NCBI GenBank assembly: GCA_037043455.1
Contig: JAWPHD010011530.1
Span: forward strand, 1-64,000
Reading direction: 5' to 3'
Source: Cyrtodaria siliqua
Lineage: Eukaryota > Mollusca > Bivalvia > Adapedonta > Hiatellidae
DNA: 64,000 nucleotides
Shown: positions 45,129-55,321 of the stretch, piece by piece
Layout of the letters: each line of letters opens with the position of its first letter
Numbering within the stretch: the stretch's first letter is position 1
Program-made: the position numbers and the translations under genes
Notes under the pieces: model-generated
What the model was told of the DNA's origin: nothing
Database searches by the model: none
Seen by the model: the letters and a program-made list of their open reading frames with translations, nothing else

Positions 45129-46085
45129 TTATTTTATCCTGTTTATTTGATTGCGTAATGCTTCTTTGTTTTCACTTGCCGCTTCAAGTCGTGCACTTTT
45201 TTCATCTTTTAATTTTTTTATTCTGTCACGTATGCGCTCTTGTTGAAACTCATCCTCCTGCCCGGGGGTGCTAACCTGTTCTAATTTTTGTTTTTCTTTT
45301 GTTATGTCTTTATCAAGCTCAGTGAGCTTTGAGAGATTATTAGTAAGTTCTCCACGGAAGCTTTGCAATCTCTTATCTAAACCTCGTATCTCTCGCAGTG
45401 TTAGATTTTCCGGTTGAACAGCAGTTTTAGGATGAGTTTCATCTATTATATTACTCAAATCACTCTCAATTATATTTACAGCATCTACTGTATTTTGTAC
45501 ATCTTCAGTTGTTGAAAAAGTTTGTATTGGTATATTTTCTGCAGCGATGGTATCTCTTGTTTTTGCCAAGGCTGCTATTTCTGCCCTGCCCCGAGCAATT
45601 CTTTCACGTGGGGCTAAATAATCATATATTTTTAAATTATTTTTTATGAAGTCAATGCCATGTTTAATAAGTAGAGTGTCCAGCGCATAAAACTTGATTG
45701 GTTCGTTTGGATTATTTCCCTTATAATAGGTAAGTGGAACATCATCCGTCCCCAACCGAACTGCATATAACATTGTTCTACCGATTACGTCCTCAGCCAC
45801 TCTGAAATCATTTGTATAATCAATTCCGCTGATCTCAGCATTAACTTCAGTAAAAAATTGATCAACTAACAACTTGTTTTGTGTTAGTTGTTCTTCTGTT
45901 TTATCTTCTCCTTGAAGCTGATCAATATTATTATTTTCATTTACAATTTGTCTCTGAATTTCTGAGCCAGGTTGTGTAAATTCTGGTTCGTCAGGAAGTA
46001 ATTCATTTTTCCAGATATCGTCTTCTTCAGCCATATCTTCAACATCTGGATCGAACGTAGGATTTTCAAATCCACCCTCAGCCAT
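45129..46085 (-). CDS. Polinton acidic/coiled-coil protein, possible scaffold
   Basis: 318 residues, intact. The N-terminus is very acidic (FENPTFDPDVEDMAEEDD). A globular part follows at about 80-150 (GRTMLYAVRLG...FYALDTLLIKHG). The last 170 residues are charged and heptad-rich, ending in a basic coiled coil (RDRIKKLKDEKSARLE). It is divergent from the major capsid gene, with only 47 bp between the two ATGs. Acidic coiled-coil proteins beside capsid genes are often scaffolds or core proteins. That is a contextual guess. Confidence 0.75.
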   Translation of the reverse strand: MAEGGFENPTFDPDVEDMAEEDDIWKNELLPDEPEFTQPGSEIQRQIVNENNNIDQLQGEDKTEEQLTQNKLLVDQFFTEVNAEISGIDYTNDFRVAEDVIGRTMLYAVRLGTDDVPLTYYKGNNPNEPIKFYALDTLLIKHGIDFIKNNLKIYDYLAPRERIARGRAEIAALAKTRDTIAAENIPIQTFSTTEDVQNTVDAVNIIESDLSNIIDETHPKTAVQPENLTLREIRGLDKRLQSFRGELTNNLSKLTELDKDITKEKQKLEQVSTPGQEDEFQQERIRDRIKKLKDEKSARLEAASENKEALRNQINRIK

Positions 46086-46132
46086 TGTTTATTTTATTTA
46101 ATTTTAAAAAATATATTTAAAAAATAAAAACA
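46086..46132. promoter_or_regulatory. Bidirectional AT-rich promoter between the capsid and acidic protein genes
   Basis: 47 bp of almost pure A/T, including TAAAAAATATATTTAAAAAA. It separates two divergent ATGs, each preceded by A-rich (A)ACA. Because there is no other space, it must serve both genes. No TATA box can be singled out with certainty. Confidence 0.55.
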
Positions 46133-47399
46133 ATGTCAGCTTACGGAAACAAACTCAACCCTCACAGAAAACTCAGAGAACCTCATGGTGCCAAGGGCAT
46201 CCGCACAAGTGTAGTAATAACTAATAATCCATCAACAATAGACCAAAACCAGCAACTGCTTGTGAGATTTCCCAATCTAAGTACTAATGATGTTATAGTT
46301 CCTCGTACTGCTCGTCTTGCCTTTGAAATAGAACTTAAAAGCAGAACAGACGCCAACGCTACTCTATTCCAAAATCTGGGCAGAGCAATTGTGAAAAAAA
46401 TGACAATAAGAATAAGTGGCAACGAAGTCATGTCAATAGATGACAGTGATATATATCATTGTTATGTAGATTTATGGAAAAGCCCTACTGAACGAGTAAA
46501 CATAGCTTACCAAGGTATTGGTAAAGCAAACATGTTAAAACATAGAATTGGTGCGGGAGATGCTTCCTCAGACACCGAAGATGAAGCTATAGCAGCAGCT
46601 TATGGAAATAGATTTTGTATTCCATTGGACTTTGAAATGTTAGAAAGTCATATGCCATTTTATCAAGCGGGGCTTGGTGATAGGTTAGAATATGAATTAA
46701 CGTTTAACGATTATAACAAATTATCAAAAGCAGTGATGCTGATGCATATAATGTAATAAAAAATATCTGCTTGGAATTTGATACGGTTAGTGATGTTGAA
46801 TTAGCCAGACAAATAAGACAGCAAACCAATGGTAAGATGTCATTTATGTATGATCGTATCTTGCGACATAGAAAAACAATAGCAAACAAATCTGAAACCC
46901 TTTGGAACATCAACATTAATGTACCAGCACGGAGCATGAAAGGTATTCTAATGCTGTTTGAAGACCCAGAAAGAACAGACACGGAATCCTTTTACAACCC
47001 AAAGATTGAAAAGGTTGAAATGACAATAGAAGGCGTACCAAATCAGTATAGTCAGGGCATGAGGGCATATCAACATTGGGATGAAATCAACAAATATTTT
47101 GCCTTGACATCAAAAAGAAACAAAGAGACAGAAATAGTAGCGAGGGACTTATACTTTACCAATGTTTCCCTTGAGACTTATTTGACAAAATCATATGCTT
47201 TGTGGCTTGATCTTAGAACATGTGATGACAATTAATTACACGGCAGTGGAAGAAGAATAGAAAACGGCAGTGAAGGCACAACTATATTAATAAATAAAAA
47301 AGCAGATGCAGATCAACCTTTAAATATTTATATATATATATAATACAAGATGCGCAAATCAATTTCGAAGATGGAAGATTCAAAGAAGCACGATACTAG
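46133..47399 (+). pseudogene. Major capsid protein (double jelly-roll), broken
   Basis: The ATG at 46133 opens a frame with VIVPRTARLAFEIEL, NLGRAIVKKMTIRISGNEVMSIDD, GNRFCIPLDFEMLESHMPFY and LGDRLEYELTFNDYN. The second half has ICLEFDTVSDVELARQIR, LWNININVPARSMKGILML and YALWLDLRTCDDN. These are strongly conserved in Polinton (PY) hexon-type capsid proteins. Breaks are a frameshift at about 46735, an in-frame TAA at 47233-47235, and a shift at the TA repeat (47330-47342). The frame then ends at TAG 47397-47399. Size and order fit an intact protein of about 420 residues. Confidence 0.92.
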
Positions 47400-48043
47400 T
47401 TTGCAACAAAAATATCCTAAATAGCCACACAGTGCCATTATCTGTGGTCAGACAGGCTGCGGTAAAACAGAGTTTGTTCTTGACATACTTGAACAAGAGT
47501 ATGTTGGAGTTTTTAAACACACAATTATATTGTGCCCAACCATAGAGTGGAACGAGGCTTATAAAAATAGATCCTGGATAGCCTATCATAGGTGATGTAA
47601 AAAACCCGAGAGATAAAAAAATAATAATTGTCAATCCCGTTAGCAAAGGCAAAGAAATGTTACAAGAACTGTTGCGTTTATTTTTCAAAAGATATGCTGG
47701 CAAGCCCACACTATACATCATTGATGATTGCTCCGCCACAAAAGAATTAACAAAGAAAAAAGATATGTTATCAGAGTTGGCATTCTCTGGTCGCCAAGCC
47801 AAACAATCAGTGTGGGTCATTTCACAGAGATATAATTCTGTATTGAAAGATTTGAGGGAGCAAGCAAAATGGTTGTGTATGTTTTACACTAAAGACAGAG
47901 ATAGTTATGAAAATTGTTTGAGAGAAAATGATGTTATTCCAACGCTGGAAGAGAGAACCAGAATAAGAAAAGCTTTAGCTAAGACTAAATATTCCAAGTT
48001 AATATTGAGGACTGACCAACCAACTGGTTATTGGGTTGAATAA
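47350..48043 (+). pseudogene. A32-like genome-packaging ATPase, broken
   Basis: ATGs at 47350 and 47371 are in the same frame and overlap the end of the capsid gene. The Walker A motif GQTGCGKT is at about 47450-47475. Walker B is LYIIDD (about 47710), followed by the sensor-like segment GRQAKQSVWVISQRYNSVLKDLREQ. This is the FtsK/HerA-type packaging ATPase of Polintons, virophages and large DNA viruses; it pumps DNA into the capsid. An in-frame TAG at 47422-47424 and a frameshift at about 47575-47590 break it. The C-terminal half (47657-48043) is open and well conserved. Confidence 0.92.
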
Positions 48044-48049
48044 TTTCTA

Positions 48050-48310
48050 GCAGCAATGCTTTTTGTTTCTAACAGCATTGCTTTGTTGTTAATAGTAATA
48101 CTAACAGCAAAGTAGCAATGTTAATAGCAATACTGACATGAAAATATAATGAAAATATCAGAAAATATAGTAATGCTTATAGCATTGCTCATAGCAAAGT
48201 AGCATTGCTCATAGTAAAGTAGCAATGTTAATAGCAATGCTTGCAGCAAATTAACAATGCTAATTAAAAAAATAGCAATATTAGTAACAATGCTATTAAC
48301 AATACTAACA
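48050..48310. repeat. AGCAATGCT/AGCATTGCT repeat cluster inside the Polinton
   Basis: About 14 imperfect copies of (T)AGCAATG(C/T)T and its complement AGCATTGCT, with spacers such as TCATAGCAAAGTAG and GTTAATAGCAAT. Copies in both orientations can pair as hairpins. It fills the longest gap between Polinton genes (ATPase and the next gene). No ORF-like conservation; the 129-codon frame across it starts upstream of the real ATG at 48395. Confidence 0.75.
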
Positions 48311-48394
48311 ATTACTAGTTGCATGAATATCGCAGCTGGTTGTTTTATGTTTTATGTTTATTTCAAGATAAAAAATAAAATTATTAATATAAAA

Positions 48395-48884
48395 ATGAAT
48401 GCGGAAGAACTATTACAAGATATATCAGAAGGTTTTACAGAACGTGATGAATCAAAGCAACAAGAAACAAAAAAAGAAAGATTATCAGCCATAGTGGCTG
48501 GCGGTGGTAGTCGTCAATATTTGGGTAAAGACATACAACTCACGAATATAGATGACATGCCACCGGATGAAATTAACAAACTTTACTGCAGATATGAAGC
48601 AAGGCTTGGGGCAAGTATGACCAAGACTTTAGGCAATTCTTTGTAAAAACTTGTATGTGATGGGAGTATCAAAATATTGTAATTTAACCAATCCACCAGA
48701 GCTGATAGAAGATTTGGAGGAAGACCCATTTATTAATCATGCTTTGACAAGCGCTTGTTGTGAGTTGTATTACAGGTATGGAATGTGCTTAGCACCATTT
48801 ACAGCAATACTGACAACTGTTAGACATATTGATTTTAATAAAAATAAAAATATAGATAATATAAATGGAGAACCAAGAGAGTGA
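48395..48884 (+). pseudogene. Conserved Polinton small protein downstream of the ATPase, frameshifted
   Basis: I chose the ATG at 48395, after an AT-rich leader, over the upstream ATG in the repeat. The first part ends DDMPPDEINKLYCRYEARLGASMTKTLGNS. A frameshift at about 48640-48650 leads to the second part with ELIEDLEEDPFINHALTSACCELYYRYGMCLAPF, which closes at 48884. The two halves together are about 160 residues, mostly helical, with no known motif. From memory it recurs after the packaging ATPase in invertebrate Polintons. Function unknown. Confidence 0.7.
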
Positions 48885-49242
48885 AGTTATACCTGTTGTT
48901 ACACAACCTGTTGAACAACAAAAAGTAAAAAATCCAAAACGAATAGAGGCTGGGAAAAAAGGAGCAGCGGCAAGAAAGGCAAAGCGTTTGCTTCAAGATG
49001 CTGCAAAGCAAGATGATGCAAATCAAAATGCTGCAAAGCAAAATGAAATAACAAAAATAACAATATGTGAAGAAGAACCAGAAAAAAACAAAATAAACAT
49101 ATACAAAAATTATATTCCACCGTGTCTGGTTTTATTAGGCATTGCTGGGTTGGGTTTGTATATTTATAACAAGAAATCTGCTACGCAACCTATAGCTGTG
49201 CAACCTGTTCATGTTGCACCAAAAGACCCGTTTGATTTTTAA
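48865..49242 (+). CDS. Polinton basic single-pass membrane protein
   Basis: 125 residues, intact. It overlaps the preceding gene by 20 nt in another frame. The N-terminal half is basic and Ala/Lys-rich (NPKRIEAGKKGAAARKAKRLL), like a nucleic-acid-binding tail. One membrane helix follows at about residues 85-102 (PPCLVLLGIAGLGLYIY), then a Pro-rich C-terminal tail. A role linking DNA and membrane is suggested by shape only. Confidence 0.75.
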   Translation: MENQESEVIPVVTQPVEQQKVKNPKRIEAGKKGAAARKAKRLLQDAAKQDDANQNAAKQNEITKITICEEEPEKNKINIYKNYIPPCLVLLGIAGLGLYIYNKKSATQPIAVQPVHVAPKDPFDF

Positions 49243-49276
49243 TAATTTATTTAAAAAAAATAATCATATAAGACAA

Positions 49277-49513
49277 ATGGCAGCAAGTAGTGACGGAAAA
49301 CAAATTGTAAATATGATGTATCACGCTGGGGTGGAAACACTTTTAACTATTGGATATTCTGAGATTGGCAGAAAACTACTAAAAAGACCAGCCCCTAAAG
49401 TGGATTTTAATATGGTAGATGTTGGGATGCTGTCTGTCGATATAATGTTAGCAATGGCTACAAAGGATATGCTGATTAAGCAAGGTATTATTCCTGCGGA
49501 TATTATGAAATAA
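49277..49513 (+). CDS. Polinton small conserved protein (about 78 aa)
   Basis: The ATG at 49277 (MAASSDGKQIV) is preferred over the upstream in-frame ATG at 49211, which lies inside the previous gene. The sequence ends VDVGMLSVDIMLAMATKDMLIKQGIIPADIMK, a helical, Met-rich C-terminus that I recall as conserved in related elements. No membrane segment is clear. Function unknown. It is the third gene in the plus-strand run after the ATPase. Confidence 0.7.
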   Translation: MAASSDGKQIVNMMYHAGVETLLTIGYSEIGRKLLKRPAPKVDFNMVDVGMLSVDIMLAMATKDMLIKQGIIPADIMK

Positions 49514-49537
49514 TTTAAAAATTATATATATATAAAA

Positions 49538-49957
49538 ATGGCAAGTGCAGTAGCAATGATGATAGGTGGCGCATTAACAAATGCATTGGCGTTTAGCGGT
49601 TCAAATTATTTCTTTTCGAAAATGGGAAGTCATTCAGATAAGGAAAGACAAAGGCATGACAAAGCAGTGGAACAATTAAACGCAGCACAAGCGGAGTGGA
49701 ATAAAAAAAGAACAGAGAGATTAGATTTTATTAATAAGCAACTGCAAAAAGAGCATCATGCAGAGCAGATTTTTGATGATGTGGACAAAGGTATGAAACA
49801 GTATTATTATACAACTGGCAAACATTTGCTTTTAGAACCGGAGCCCAAGTTGAGTGATTTTTATACACCATCTCCGGATCAACAGAATAGAGAAATTACG
49901 TTTATTGTGGTGGGCATGGCTGCAACTGGATTTGTAGCGTACAAATTGATTTCATAA
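49538..49957 (+). CDS. Polinton two-helix membrane protein
   Basis: 139 residues, intact. A hydrophobic N-terminal segment (ASAVAMMIGGALTNALAFSG, about residues 2-21) is followed by a charged helical middle (KERQRHDKAVEQLNAAQAEW). The conserved phrase LSDFYTPSPDQQNREI precedes a C-terminal membrane helix (FIVVGMAATGFVAYKL). Both ends could sit in the same membrane. From memory, close relatives occur widely in marine invertebrate genomes. Function unknown. Confidence 0.8.
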   Translation: MASAVAMMIGGALTNALAFSGSNYFFSKMGSHSDKERQRHDKAVEQLNAAQAEWNKKRTERLDFINKQLQKEHHAEQIFDDVDKGMKQYYYTTGKHLLLEPEPKLSDFYTPSPDQQNREITFIVVGMAATGFVAYKLIS

Positions 49958-50024
49958 AAAAAATAGTTTAAAACTATAATTACTTTAGATTTGGAATGAC
50001 TAAGTATGTTTAACTTTGGAAAAA

Positions 50025-50297
50025 CTATGTCATATGCATGATACCTATCAATCCAAGTGGTCGCATATAATATGGTGGTTTAGCACTCTTCTCTAATTTA
50101 TTTTTGAGATGATCAGGCGCCCATACTTCACCGTTGTCTAATAATGTCAATACCATGGATGGACCATATTCAGTATCTACTATTTTCGTATCTGTAATAG
50201 TGTATATTTTATTTATTTCCAAGTCTGTCCATTTCTTTGTGCTATTTTGATATTGCTCTTCGAGCAGTTCATCAAATCGTGCAGTTGTGATTTCCAT
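50025..50297 (-). CDS. Polinton small protein, possible OB-fold ssDNA-binding protein
   Basis: 90 residues on the minus strand, divergent from the integrase gene by 40 bp. The sequence ITTARFDELLEEQ...DLEINKIYTITDTKIVDTEYGPSMVLTL has the strand-rich pattern of a small OB-fold. APDHLKNKLEK follows, then PPYYMRPLG near the end. The last residues (IGIMHMT) are unlike the rest, and the C-terminus may be truncated. A replication helper role is an inference from pattern and context. Confidence 0.6.
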   Translation of the reverse strand: MEITTARFDELLEEQYQNSTKKWTDLEINKIYTITDTKIVDTEYGPSMVLTLLDNGEVWAPDHLKNKLEKSAKPPYYMRPLGLIGIMHMT

Positions 50298-50337
50298 TTT
50301 TATATAGTTATATAAAGTTTAATCTTTAGTAGAAAAA
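50298..50337. promoter_or_regulatory. Divergent AT-rich promoter, integrase and OB-fold-like gene
   Basis: 40 bp of AT-rich sequence (TATATAGTTATATAAAGTTT) between two divergent ATGs. It is the only space for control signals of both genes. Confidence 0.5.
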
Positions 50338-51251
50338 ATGGAAAAGATTTATTACAGCCCAAAAGGATTTTGGAAAGGTTACTCAGCAGTTAAAAAATTG
50401 GCAAAAGAGGCTGGTGTTAGTGAAAAAAAGGCATTAGAATTTTTAAAAAAAAAGCTGTGTGGCAGATTTATTTACCCGCAACAAAGAAAATAGTTAGACC
50501 CAGGTTTGATGTTTCCACTAAAAATGGAGTGCATCAAGCTGATTTGTAATTTTTACCGCATGATACTTTTGGCTTTGGTCGTGGACGCAAGACTTATAAA
50601 TATGCGTTGACTGTTGTTGATATTGCAAGTAGATATAAAGAAGCAGAGCCACTAACTTCCAAAGATAGTAAAGAAGTTGCTAAAGCATTTGAGAAAATAT
50701 ACAGTCGGCATTTGAAATATCCAAAATTATTACAAGTGGATCCAGGCAGAGAATTTATGGGTGCAGTATCGCAGTTGATGGCAAGACACAAAGTAAATAT
50801 CAGACGAGGCAGAACAGAAATACACAGAGACCAAGCTTTAGTGGAAAGATTTAACAGAACATTAGCTGAAAGATTGTTTGGCTATCAGTATGCTAAAGAA
50901 ATAGATTCCCAAAAACGTAATAGAGAATGGGTAAGAGATTACAAGAAGTTGTTAAAGCCATAAATGCGGAGACAAAAAAAGCCCCCTCCTGTTGAAACAA
51001 AAATATTAAAAGATGATCCTATCTGTATGAATGCAAGTGTAAGATATTTATATCAACCCGGGGAACAAGAAGGTGGAAGACGCAGAGCAACTGATCCAAT
51101 GTGGAGTGTAGATATTCACAAGATTAAAAGTTATATGGTGACGCAAGGTATAAGAGTTTATTATTTGAAATTACCAGCGCCACAAAGAGGATTTGTCAAA
51201 GAAGAATTACTTATTGTTCCTGCTGATACCCAAATTCATAAGTTTTTATAG
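50338..51251 (+). pseudogene. Retroviral-type integrase (RVE), broken
   Basis: The ATG at 50338 begins with YYSPKGFWKG and an N-terminal helical region. The catalytic DDE triad is visible: the Asp in HQAD (about 50540), the Asp in LLQVDPGREFMG (about 50740) and the Glu in QALVERFNRTLAE (about 50850). A C-terminal SH3-like part has VRYLYQPGEQEG and RGFVKEELLIVP. Breaks are a shift at the A9 run (50445-50453), TAA at 50547-50549, a local out-of-frame stretch at about 50935-50990, and TAA at 50961-50963. No chromodomain is seen. The 3' end overlaps the polymerase gene tail to tail by 16 nt. Confidence 0.92.
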
Positions 51252-54200
51252 AAACCATGTGCATCAGTTTTAATACCGTCTGGTGCTATGTATCTTTTAG
51301 AATAAAATGGTGACAGTGTTACTTTGTTTACTTTTATACCATATATCTCATGCTTTATTGAGCGTATCATATTCATTTCATGGGTGTATTTTTTCTTGCC
51401 AAACAATGCATCCTTGTAGTTTTCAAAGTTTATATATTTTTCGATCACATATTTTTTTACACCCTTTGCTTTCTTAATAATCTGCTCATTCACTTTCAAA
51501 ATAGAATCTTGTTTGGATCTTAATCCAATATCCTCAACTGTAGGAACACCAGCACATTCATCTTTCATTTTACCTATTGCTTTCTTAATAATCTTCTCAT
51601 CCGCTTCCAAAATAGAATATAGTCCGGATCTTAACTCATCCGCTTTAGAATATAGTTCGGGTCTTGATTCAATATACTCAACTATAGGAACACCAGGACA
51701 TTCATCTTTCATTTTACATATTACTTTCTAAATAACCTTCTCATCCGCTTTCAAAATAGAATATAGCTTGGGTCTTAATCCAACATACTCAGCTATAGCA
51801 ACACCAGCACATTCGTCTTTCATTTTACCCAATACTTTCATGTTTGTATCATCATGCATTGGGTGATTTTTTGGATAATCACTTAGATCATACTCATCTT
51901 TCATTTCAGCCATGTCTTTGTATGCATCATCTGTTCTGATGTCTACCAGTAGGCTGTCAGTGTCTGTGTATAATAAAGTACAGTCATGTCCGTACCTTTT
52001 CTTCAGGGTATTATAATACCAATCATACATCATATACTTTGATAAATCCAATACTGACATTCCAACATAAATTGGTTTGTTTAATGTTAATTTTGTTTTG
52101 TTCACATGTATTGCTGACAATTCATCTGAAAATTTTATACGCCTGTTTAAGTTGGGTTTGGCTATTATTTTTCTTATCTTTTCATTTTCAGAGCCGTCAG
52201 TTCTGACTAGTTTTATATCAGTCCGCTTGCGTAGATTTTCCATTGTTTTGCCAAACACAGAGTTGTTCATAAGTTTGTAAAAATTTATTTCAAATTTTGA
52301 TTTAGCTTTTTTCCTAAGTTTTGTGTTTAGGTTTATGTATGATTCCATCCATGGTTCTTCATTAAATTCTAATACTCTGTGTATTTTCTTTAGTTTCATG
52401 CCTAAAGATAAATACAGTTGCAGGTTTTTGTGATGTATCACATATTTTTCTTTGTCCATAAGATTGGGGACTAGTTGTTCTGTATTTATCATGCTATCAT
52501 TTTCCAACAGATCTGTCTGGTATTCAGACAACCATTCTTTTTTCACTGCTAATCTTTCCGGTGCAAGTGGATAATCATTGTGAGCTTCATGAAGTTCTTT
52601 AGGATATTCCAAATCAACTTCTAGAAAATATCCTTTTCCTTCTTTTGGTTCTGGCAACGTTTCCACCCACTTAAAGCCAGAATATGGAAGTGGCTGACTC
52701 ATTGCTCACCCATAAAGATTATTTGCATCATAATACATTAAAAAGTTGTTTTCCTCGTTAGGGTTATAATCAGCTACATGTGGATTGTTTGCTTTGGCAT
52801 ATCGTTTTGATACCATACTAATTCCACCACGCATACCTTTTTCTATAAATAAGTGCATGTTAATGTCTGTCAAAAGTTCTAATTTTATTTTTGAATGTTT
52901 GAGTAAAGCATCCCAAGATAATCCAGGTGCTGTATAGTAATGTAAAGCATCAAGTTTGTATGCACTCATGCATGTTTTTCTGAAAGTTTGAAATACATCT
53001 GCTAACAGAGTTACATCAGTTTGTAGATATAAATCATGACCGTCTCCAAGAGTTTTACAGTCAAACTCTTCCCATATTTTTTGAGCGTATTCGTAATCTT
53101 CGGGACTTATACTTTCATCTGAGAGACTACTGTAAAACTTTTCTATAGGCGGTAATTGCGTTTCCTTGAATCTTTCCATACTGTCCATATATTCGTATGG
53201 ATAAACACCTTTTCGCAGAAGTAAATTTGTTTGTTCTCCAAACTGATTTTTAGTAATTTTGAAATTAGATTTGTCTGTTGTCTTAACCAATTCTTCCAGA
53301 GACGAAGCCATAAACTGAAAGCTATCCAAACATCTAAGTTGTCCGGCACTAAATGAAATATACTTTTCAGCGTTGTTTGAAATGCATGTAATATTACCTT
53401 TCATTTGATGTATTTTTTGCATAATCAAATGACTATCATATCCTTTGAGGTTGTGAAATTCAACAGGAATGATTGTTTTATTTGGTTTTATTTTCAGTTT
53501 CAGGTTACAGTTTTTGTGTGCTGGACCTCTGTATTCTCCTGTAAAATGACAGTGGTCTCTTACTTTACCGTTTTTATCATTTTTTATTTCATCCTCACAT
53601 ATCCAACATTGTGTTGTTTTTTCATTATCTTCCTCATTTTGTTGTGTCATGATTAAGGGTTTTGGGTGAGCAAATATTTTATTAATTTTGCTCTTCTCAC
53701 ATTCTAAGTGTTTTAAAAACTTTTCAACAACATCTTCACCTCTGTAAATAACAGGTTCTTCAGCTTTTCCATCATATCTGACAACCTGGTATCCAAAACC
53801 ACAAGCTTCGTGTACATTTTGAATTTCAGATTTCTTTCCAAATTTGATTGATTGCGGTTTGATTATACTCTCAAAATCAGCATATATTGCATAAGGCACA
53901 GGCATCTGATTTTGATGATTTTTAAATTGTTTGTGATTTTTACCTTCTTTTGGCATTTCTATTCTGCAAGAATTTTTGTTGATACCATCGCAGTCTTCTT
54001 TGTGTTTTGTGAGTTGATCTTCTCTTGAAAAGCCGTAAAGACAACGATCGGAGAAGTAAGTTTTACCGTGATATTGGTTTTGATCGTAAAGTAATCTATT
54101 TAGATTTTTAATCCAGCAATAGTGATATTTTGTTGTTATTTTTTTTGGTTCAGCGGGATAATCATCAGGGTTATAATTGTCATCTATAATTCCTTCTTCA

Positions 54201-55255
54201 TTATTTGGATCATCTTCATCTTCATTTTCTAAATCAACCTCAACGTCTTCAGAAATTAAAAGCAAGTTAATTCTTTTTATTTCTTGCGGTTGCTCTGATA
54301 TTCTATATGGAAATACAGGTACCCTTTTTCCTGTGCATCCGTAAACATTAATAGCAAGGTTGTTTTGTTTTTCTACTTTTGAAATTTGTGAAATTGGAGT
54401 GGGAAAGTCAATGTTATCTTTCTTTAAGAACTCTATACTAGGATACTTTGATAATCTGTCTGTGTGATCTACAGCTGGATTTAAAGCAGAATTTATCGCA
54501 TGAAACAAACATTTATCATCATCGATTTTTTACATTTATAATTGCTTTCTTATCAGCTACTGCTTTGGGTAAAGGAATCTATGAAGAACCTTTTAATGGT
54601 TCGTATTTTGCTATATTTAAGTAAAACTTAACACAGTGGTCAATTTCCAATTCAGATGCTGTGTTTGTAAATCTTTCTAAGCTTTCTTGTATAAATGCAG
54701 ATGACTCATCGTAAAACTCATTTATTTTTTCAGAGCTCAAGATGGCATTTTGTTCACTGCGTAACACTGCTGTGGTATATTTTTTGTTAGCGCCGTCGTC
54801 TTTAAATAAATCTACAATGAGACCAAATTGAAACTTTAATCCATTCGTCTCTTTTAGCTCTTTGATAATTGTTTTGTGATAATGGATTTTTTATCCTGAA
54901 ATAGTTTTTGAGGGTCTTTATATTTTTCAACAGACATCTCGTATGCTTTTAATAAACCACACATTGGTTTGTCAACCAGTTTTAATTCTGGGATACCTTT
55001 TTTAGATTTTCTATCATTAAACTCTTTCAGTTCATTTATAACATTTTCCTGTAATTTAGCATATTTCTGCTTTTCTCTTTTACGTAGTTTTTTGTCACGC
55101 CGTCTCTTGAGTAAATTTTCTAATGTTTGAGATTTAACCTCTTTCAGAGTTTCCTTTGGTTTTAATGCATTAATACCATTAGACAGTGTTTGCTTATCTA
55201 TTACTCCTGTATCAAACAGACGTATTAAATTTTTTATAGTCTCCTCGTTTTGCAT
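51236..55255 (-). pseudogene. Protein-primed family B DNA polymerase, broken and carrying a triplication
   Basis: It begins at 55255 (MQNEETIKN) and ends at 51236. Order: a helical N-terminal domain (VDKPMCGLL), then a zinc-finger-like segment (DRCLYGFSREDQLTKHKEDC). The exonuclease motifs are YADFES, FHNLKGYDSH and YLQTDVTLLADVF. A CWIC...RDHCHFTG insertion and the polymerase motifs YYDANNLYG, KLMNNSVFGKTMEN and YTDTDSLL follow. The enzyme copies the element from a protein primer. Breaks are a shift at about 54860, a stop at 54579-54581, a shift at about 54525, TGA at 52706-52708 and TAG at 51728-51730. The last quarter contains three in-frame copies of a 37-48 residue module. Confidence 0.93.
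51475..51850 (-). repeat. In-frame triplication inside the polymerase C-terminus
   Basis: The module reads GKMKDECAGV...EYVGLRPKLYS...ADEK. On the minus strand the KMKDEC phrase recurs with spacings of 111 nt and 144 nt (plus-strand anchors near 51816, 51705 and 51561). The second copy also has an 11-residue internal duplication (two LYS-type phrases). All spacings are multiples of three. Copies have diverged from each other. Confidence 0.9.
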
Positions 55256-55321
55256 ACTTTATTTGTTATATATTAAAAATAATTTTTCTTAAATATAAAA
55301 TAATTATATACAAAAAAGACA
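55256..55321. promoter_or_regulatory. Divergent AT-rich promoter, polymerase and Cys-rich gene
   Basis: 66 bp almost free of G and C (TTATATATTAAAAATAATTT and so on) separates the polymerase ATG from the ATG of the Cys-rich protein. It is probably shared. Confidence 0.5.

Noticed and set aside
53143..53656. ORFs on both strands inside the polymerase
   Set aside because: Out-of-frame shadows of PolB, without family motifs.
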